This document shows positions 12,374 through 15,316 of a stretch of DNA of 15,316 nt, one piece after another. Numbering within the stretch: the first letter of the stretch is position 1; every line of letters starts with the position of its first letter. Source of the DNA: DASZGI01 sp035938995 (GTDB lineage Bacteria; Actinomycetota; Actinomycetes; Streptomycetales; Catenulisporaceae). The stretch lies in NCBI RefSeq assembly GCF_035938995.1, contig NZ_DASZGI010000240.1:1-15316 (forward strand), given 5' to 3'. Below the pieces are notes generated by a model that was given only the letters and a program-made list of their open reading frames with translations, was not told the origin of the DNA and made no database searches. Made by a program: the position numbers and the translations under genes.

Positions 12374-12397
12374 CTCAATACGACCGGTCGTATTGAG
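12374..12397. repeat. Perfect 24-bp palindrome at the pyrE breakpoint
   Basis: The left half is CTCAATACGACC and the right half is its exact reverse complement, with no spacer. The core ACGACCGGTCGT is shared with the repeats at 14791 and, in part, 14912-14947. The symmetry and length fit either an operator for a dimeric (for example TetR-type) regulator or the joined ends of a mobile element. Confidence 0.85.
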
Positions 12398-12707
12398 CGC
12401 GCGTCAGCTTGCTGCCGCCGTGCGGGGCGGCGGCGGAACAGCGCGGCCGGTGGTGCGCAGCTGTCTGCACTGGAGGGGGATAGCCCACGACAGTGTCGGC
12501 TCGCGTTCCCTCCCGTCGAGACCGGGCCAAACGGCCATCGAGCCGCGTCCCATGCGACGAGGCTGCAGGACCACCGTCGGGCGGGATATCTCCACTGGAT
12601 GTGGACAGAACTTCGGTCTGATCACGCTTGATCGCGCGTGGACTGGCGATCGCGGCAGCGACGTCGGGCTGGGAAGGCGGCGCCACCCGGCCCGAGTTGG
12701 CGGTGCG
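12398..12707. other. Spacer between the palindrome and dnaA, with one DnaA box
   Basis: The 310-bp stretch has no supported gene. It holds one good DnaA box on the minus strand, CTGTCCACA (12600-12608), about 100 bp past the dnaA stop and well apart from the main oriC cluster. I saw no clear terminator for dnaA. Confidence 0.55.
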
Positions 12708-14309
12708 TCAGCTGCGCATCGACTTGATGCGGTTGGTCAGCTCAGTGACCTGGTTGTAGATGGAGCGGCGCTCTGCCATCAGCGAGCGGATCTTGCGGTC
12801 CGCGTGCATCACCGTGGTGTGGTCGCGGCCGCCGAACTGTTGCCCGATCTTCGGCAGTGAGAGGTCCGTGAGCTCGCGGCAGAGGTACATCGCGATCTGA
12901 CGCGCGGTCACCAGGACCCGGCTGCGCGAGGTGCCGCACAGATCCTCTATCGAAAGGCCGAAGTAGGCGGCCGTCTGCGCCATGATCGTGGCCGCGGTGA
13001 TCTCCGGGCCGCCTGAGTCAGGGATGAGGTCGCGCAGCACCGCCTCGGCGAGCGGGAAGTCCACGGGTGCGCGGTTGAGCGAGGCGAAGGCGGTGACGCG
13101 GATCAGCGCGCCCTCCAGCTCGCGGATGTTCGTCGAGATCTTGCTCGCGATGAACTCGAGGACTTCCGGCGGTGCGTTGAGGCCTTCCTGGGCGGCCTTC
13201 TTGCGCAGGATCGCGATCCGGGTCTCCAGTTCGGGCGGCTGGACGTCCGTGATCAGTCCCCACTCGAACCGCGAGCGCAGGCGGTCCTCGAGCGTGGTCA
13301 GCTGCTTGGGCGGGCGGTCGCTGGAGATGACGATCTGCTTGTTGGAGTTGTGGAGCGCGTTGAAGGTGTGGAAGAACTCCTCCTGCGTCCCTTCCTTGTT
13401 CTCCAGGAACTGGATGTCGTCGATCATCAGGATGTCGATGTCGCGGTAGCGGCGCCGCAGCAGGTCCTGCTTGCCGTCGCGGATCGCGTTGATGAAGTCG
13501 TTGGTGAACTCTTCGGTGCTGACGTAGCGCACCTTCGTGCCCGGGTAGAGCGACCGCGTGTAGTGGCCGATCGCGTGCAGCAGGTGGGTCTTGCCGAGCC
13601 CGGAGTCGCCGTAGATGAACAGCGGGTTGTAGGCCTTGGCGGGCGCCTCGGCTACGGCGACGGCGGCCGCGTGGGCGAACCGGTTGCTGGACCCGATGAC
13701 GAAGGTCTCGAAGAGGTACTTCGGGTTGAGCCGCGCGGCCTCGCTGTCCTTGGCACCCGACTGGCGGCCCGTGCCCGGGCTCGGGTGGTGGTGTTGGGGA
13801 TCGCCGGCCGAACGGTCCGCGCCGTTCGAGCCGATGCTTTCGACAAACTCGGGGCTGCGGGTGGGCGGCGGGATCGCACTCTGGAGCTGGTCCGCACCCG
13901 TCGGCGAAGCGCCGATGCCGCCGAAATGGTCCGTCTCGCGGCCAAGGGCACCGTCGCGGCTCGGCGCGAAAGGCAGCCGTGGCGCCATGGACTGCGACTG
14001 GCTGGACTTGGCCGCGACGGTGACGGCGATCCGGATCTCCTGGCCGAGGATGCGCCCGAGGCCGGAGGTGATCAGGTCGCGCAGCTTGGTTTCGAGCACT
14101 CCCTTGGAGAACTCGTCGCCGACGCTCAGCAGTGCCGTGTCTCCGACGAGGGCCATGGGCACGATGACGCCCAGGAAGGCGCGGTCGCCGGGGCTGATCG
14201 AGTCGTTCGCGTCGATCCTGCCGAGAAAGGCGGCCCAGACCGAGGCGAAGTCGCCTGGGCCTGCGTCGGCCGAGGCGGCGCTGGGATTCTCGTCAGGCAC
14301 GGCTACCAC
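12708..14309 (-). CDS. dnaA: Chromosomal replication initiator DnaA
   Basis: DnaA binds the 9-mer boxes of oriC, opens the DNA and recruits the helicase. The 533-residue protein has domain I at about 20-100 (FASVWAAFLGRID... to QEIRIAVTVAAK), a linker domain II at about 100-190 with a His/Pro-rich patch, and the AAA+ domain III from about 195. Walker A is GDSGLGKT (234-241) and Walker B is ILMIDDIQF, with D297 and D298. The DNA-binding domain IV carries the signature GGRDHTTVMHADRKI (493-507). The start is GTG at 14309; a second GTG at 14300 (VPDENPS) is equally possible, as neither has a strong ribosome binding site. It is transcribed toward oriC. DnaA boxes upstream suggest autoregulation. 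Confidence 0.97.
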   Translation of the reverse strand: MVAVPDENPSAASADAGPGDFASVWAAFLGRIDANDSISPGDRAFLGVIVPMALVGDTALLSVGDEFSKGVLETKLRDLITSGLGRILGQEIRIAVTVAAKSSQSQSMAPRLPFAPSRDGALGRETDHFGGIGASPTGADQLQSAIPPPTRSPEFVESIGSNGADRSAGDPQHHHPSPGTGRQSGAKDSEAARLNPKYLFETFVIGSSNRFAHAAAVAVAEAPAKAYNPLFIYGDSGLGKTHLLHAIGHYTRSLYPGTKVRYVSTEEFTNDFINAIRDGKQDLLRRRYRDIDILMIDDIQFLENKEGTQEEFFHTFNALHNSNKQIVISSDRPPKQLTTLEDRLRSRFEWGLITDVQPPELETRIAILRKKAAQEGLNAPPEVLEFIASKISTNIRELEGALIRVTAFASLNRAPVDFPLAEAVLRDLIPDSGGPEITAATIMAQTAAYFGLSIEDLCGTSRSRVLVTARQIAMYLCRELTDLSLPKIGQQFGGRDHTTVMHADRKIRSLMAERRSIYNQVTELTNRIKSMRS

Positions 14310-14339
14310 TCATCGGGTCGGTCTGGGCTGGGGTTGCGC

Positions 14340-14374
14340 CCGTCCACAAGTTTTCCACAAGACCTGTGGAAAAC
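14340..14374. promoter_or_regulatory. DnaA boxes in the dnaA leader, with a 10-bp inverted repeat
   Basis: CCGTCCACA (14340-14348) is followed by TTTTCCACA (14351-14359) and its inverted copy (14365-14373). The last two form 10-bp arms (14350-14359 and 14365-14374) with a 5-nt spacer. They lie 30-65 bp upstream of the dnaA start, where DnaA binding could repress its own gene. A possible -10 element TACCCT lies at 14422-14427 on the minus strand, without a clear -35. Confidence 0.75.
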
Positions 14375-14553
14375 CTGCCGTCGCGCCTTGCGGGTCGGGG
14401 GTGTCGGGTCGGACAAGGCTCAGGGTATCGGGCTTCATCCGCTGCGGTGTGTAATTGCGCAGCTCGGAGGCGGTACTGACCTGATTTCGCATGCCTCGAC
14501 CAACAACAGCGACTCGGACGACGGTAGCCACACCGGGCGCCCTGTTCAACTTG

Positions 14554-14562
14554 TTGTCCACA
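14554..14562 (+). promoter_or_regulatory. Consensus DnaA box upstream of dnaA
   Basis: TTGTCCACA is an exact match to the Streptomyces/Mycobacterium consensus and the only exact copy I found in the window. It lies 245 bp upstream of dnaA, outside the main oriC cluster. Confidence 0.8.
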
Positions 14563-14790
14563 GGCTGTGCCCAAAGTGCAGCCGTGCGCTTGTCGAGACG
14601 ACCCGCGTGCGCAGAGTAGCGAAAAGCCAAGCGATTGCTGATCAGACGCGCGGTGAGAGCGGCCGATGAGGTCACAGGGCTTGGACCGGCTGAAGCAGGC
14701 TTGTGATGATATGTGAGACCACTTGCTTGGGCAGCGGCTGCGATGTGGCGGCCGGGACATCCTCAGCGATCGACTTGAGGAAGCTTAAGA

Positions 14791-14802
14791 CGACCGGTCG
14801 TT
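14791..14802. repeat. 12-bp palindrome ACGACCGGTCGT
   Basis: A perfect 12-bp palindrome identical to the core of the 24-bp palindrome at 12374-12397. The right flank TTTTGA resembles the ATTGAG flank of the other copies. Confidence 0.75.
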
Positions 14803-14911
14803 TTGAACGGTAGCGATTGTCGCGCAGTCGATGGTGTCGCCGGACGCCGGACGCGCGCGTCGGCTTGTGGTCTTGCGTGGGGCTGAGCGGTATGCCTCGG
14901 AAGCAGCGCTG

Positions 14912-14947
14912 ATTGAGATGACCGGTCGTATTGAGATGACCGATCGT
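14912..14947. repeat. 18-bp tandem repeat, two copies
   Basis: ATTGAGATGACCGGTCGT (14912-14929) is followed directly by a second copy (14930-14947) that differs at one base (ACCGATCGT). The core GACCGGTCGTATTGAG spanning the two copies is also found at 12382-12397. Confidence 0.85.
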
Positions 14948-15280
14948 TTGACGGCGGTTGTCATTGCGGGCGATTGACGGCCTCGATGGGCGTCGGGCGG
15001 GAGGTCGGTTGTTGCCGACCTGGAGGCCGGCCGGGTGCGGACGGGTGGCGGCGCGTGGGCGGTTGGGCGGGGGCGCGTGGGGCGGTCAGGCTGCTCGCCG
15101 CTCCCCCGCCGAATTCGTCTCGCCGATCCGCGTGCGCAGTGATCGTCTGTGCTGCTCTGATCGGTCTGCGGGGCGAGCCTCTTCGTGATCGTGCTGGGCG
15201 GCGACCGGGTGAGGGCAAGGAGGTAACGAATCGCGGGGGCGAAATGGCGCGTGGCCTGGTGCGGGCGCTGTCCGGGCGGT

Positions 15281-15310
15281 TTGACCCACGGGCTCCCGGC
15301 CACGTACCGT
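15281..15310 (+). promoter_or_regulatory. Rightward sigma-70-type promoter, probably for rpmH
   Basis: TTGACC (15281-15286) and TACCGT (15305-15310) are separated by 18 bp, matching the main actinobacterial sigma-factor pattern. The promoter points right, off the window edge. In this neighbourhood the next gene to the right of dnaA is usually rpmH, read in that direction, so this is probably its promoter. The identity of the target is an inference from gene order. Confidence 0.6.
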
Positions 15311-15316
15311 AGGCAG

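Larger units (their letters stand above)
14563..15280. other. Long non-coding stretch upstream of dnaA
   Basis: More than 700 bp with no gene I can support. The open frames here have compositions rich in Arg, Pro, Gly and Ser and no recognisable motifs. No rpmH (ribosomal protein L34), which normally diverges from dnaA nearby, is encoded before the window ends. The only structured content is the set of ACCGGTCGT repeats at 14791-14947. A strong AAGGAGGT at 15217-15224 has no start codon at a usable distance. Confidence 0.6.

Noticed and set aside
12374..12860. Continuation of the pyrE fragment frame
   Set aside because: It has no PRPP-binding or other PyrE motif and runs into antisense dnaA, so it is read-through rather than gene.
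14785..15303. 172-codon open frame on the minus strand upstream of dnaA
   Set aside because: It is rich in Arg, Pro, Ser and Thr with no domain, and its RPVISI/RSVISI repeat is just the 18-bp DNA repeat translated.
15217..15312. Strong AAGGAGGT followed by a 22-codon frame from ATG 15244
   Set aside because: The spacing of about 19 nt is too long for initiation and the frame overlaps the rightward promoter at the window edge.

Overview
The window is the replication-origin region of a high-GC actinobacterium. The gene order dnaA - oriC - dnaN - gnd - recF - DUF721 (dciA-like) - gyrB - gyrA - DUF3566 membrane protein - tRNA-Ile(GAT) matches Streptomyces and its relatives, and every one of these genes lies on the minus strand. 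Six of the eight core protein genes appear to start with GTG. DnaA is about 533 residues, shorter than I recall for Streptomyces proper, so a Streptomyces-like relative (for example Catenulisporales or another family) is possible. That placement is an inference.

Layout from right to left, which is the direction of transcription. 14310-15316 is a non-coding stretch upstream of dnaA. It holds four good DnaA boxes close to dnaA, a set of repeats with the core ACCGGTCGT, and at the far right edge a rightward sigma-70-type promoter where rpmH would be expected to begin. dnaA is 12708-14309. The dnaA-dnaN gap (11446-12707) holds oriC: a cluster of about fifteen DnaA boxes or near-boxes at 11587-12041 and an AT-rich stretch just right of it. 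Between oriC and dnaA the gap also holds an unexpected 5' fragment of pyrE that ends at a perfect 24-bp palindrome of the same ACCGGTCGT family. Next come dnaN, a short 6-phosphogluconate dehydrogenase, recF overlapping the DUF721 gene by 4 bp, gyrB, gyrA and the DUF3566 gene, then tRNA-Ile with its own promoter and terminator. Left of the tRNA the window looks accessory: a broken IS5-type transposase and a partial unknown gene running off the edge.

Together the genes initiate replication (DnaA, oriC), load and clamp the polymerase and helicase (DnaN, and a DciA-like DUF721 protein), repair gaps (RecF) and control supercoiling (GyrA/GyrB). I see no new multi-gene system. The most unusual content is in the two non-coding stretches flanking dnaA: the truncated pyrE, the palindrome at its breakpoint and the repeat family shared by both sides of dnaA.
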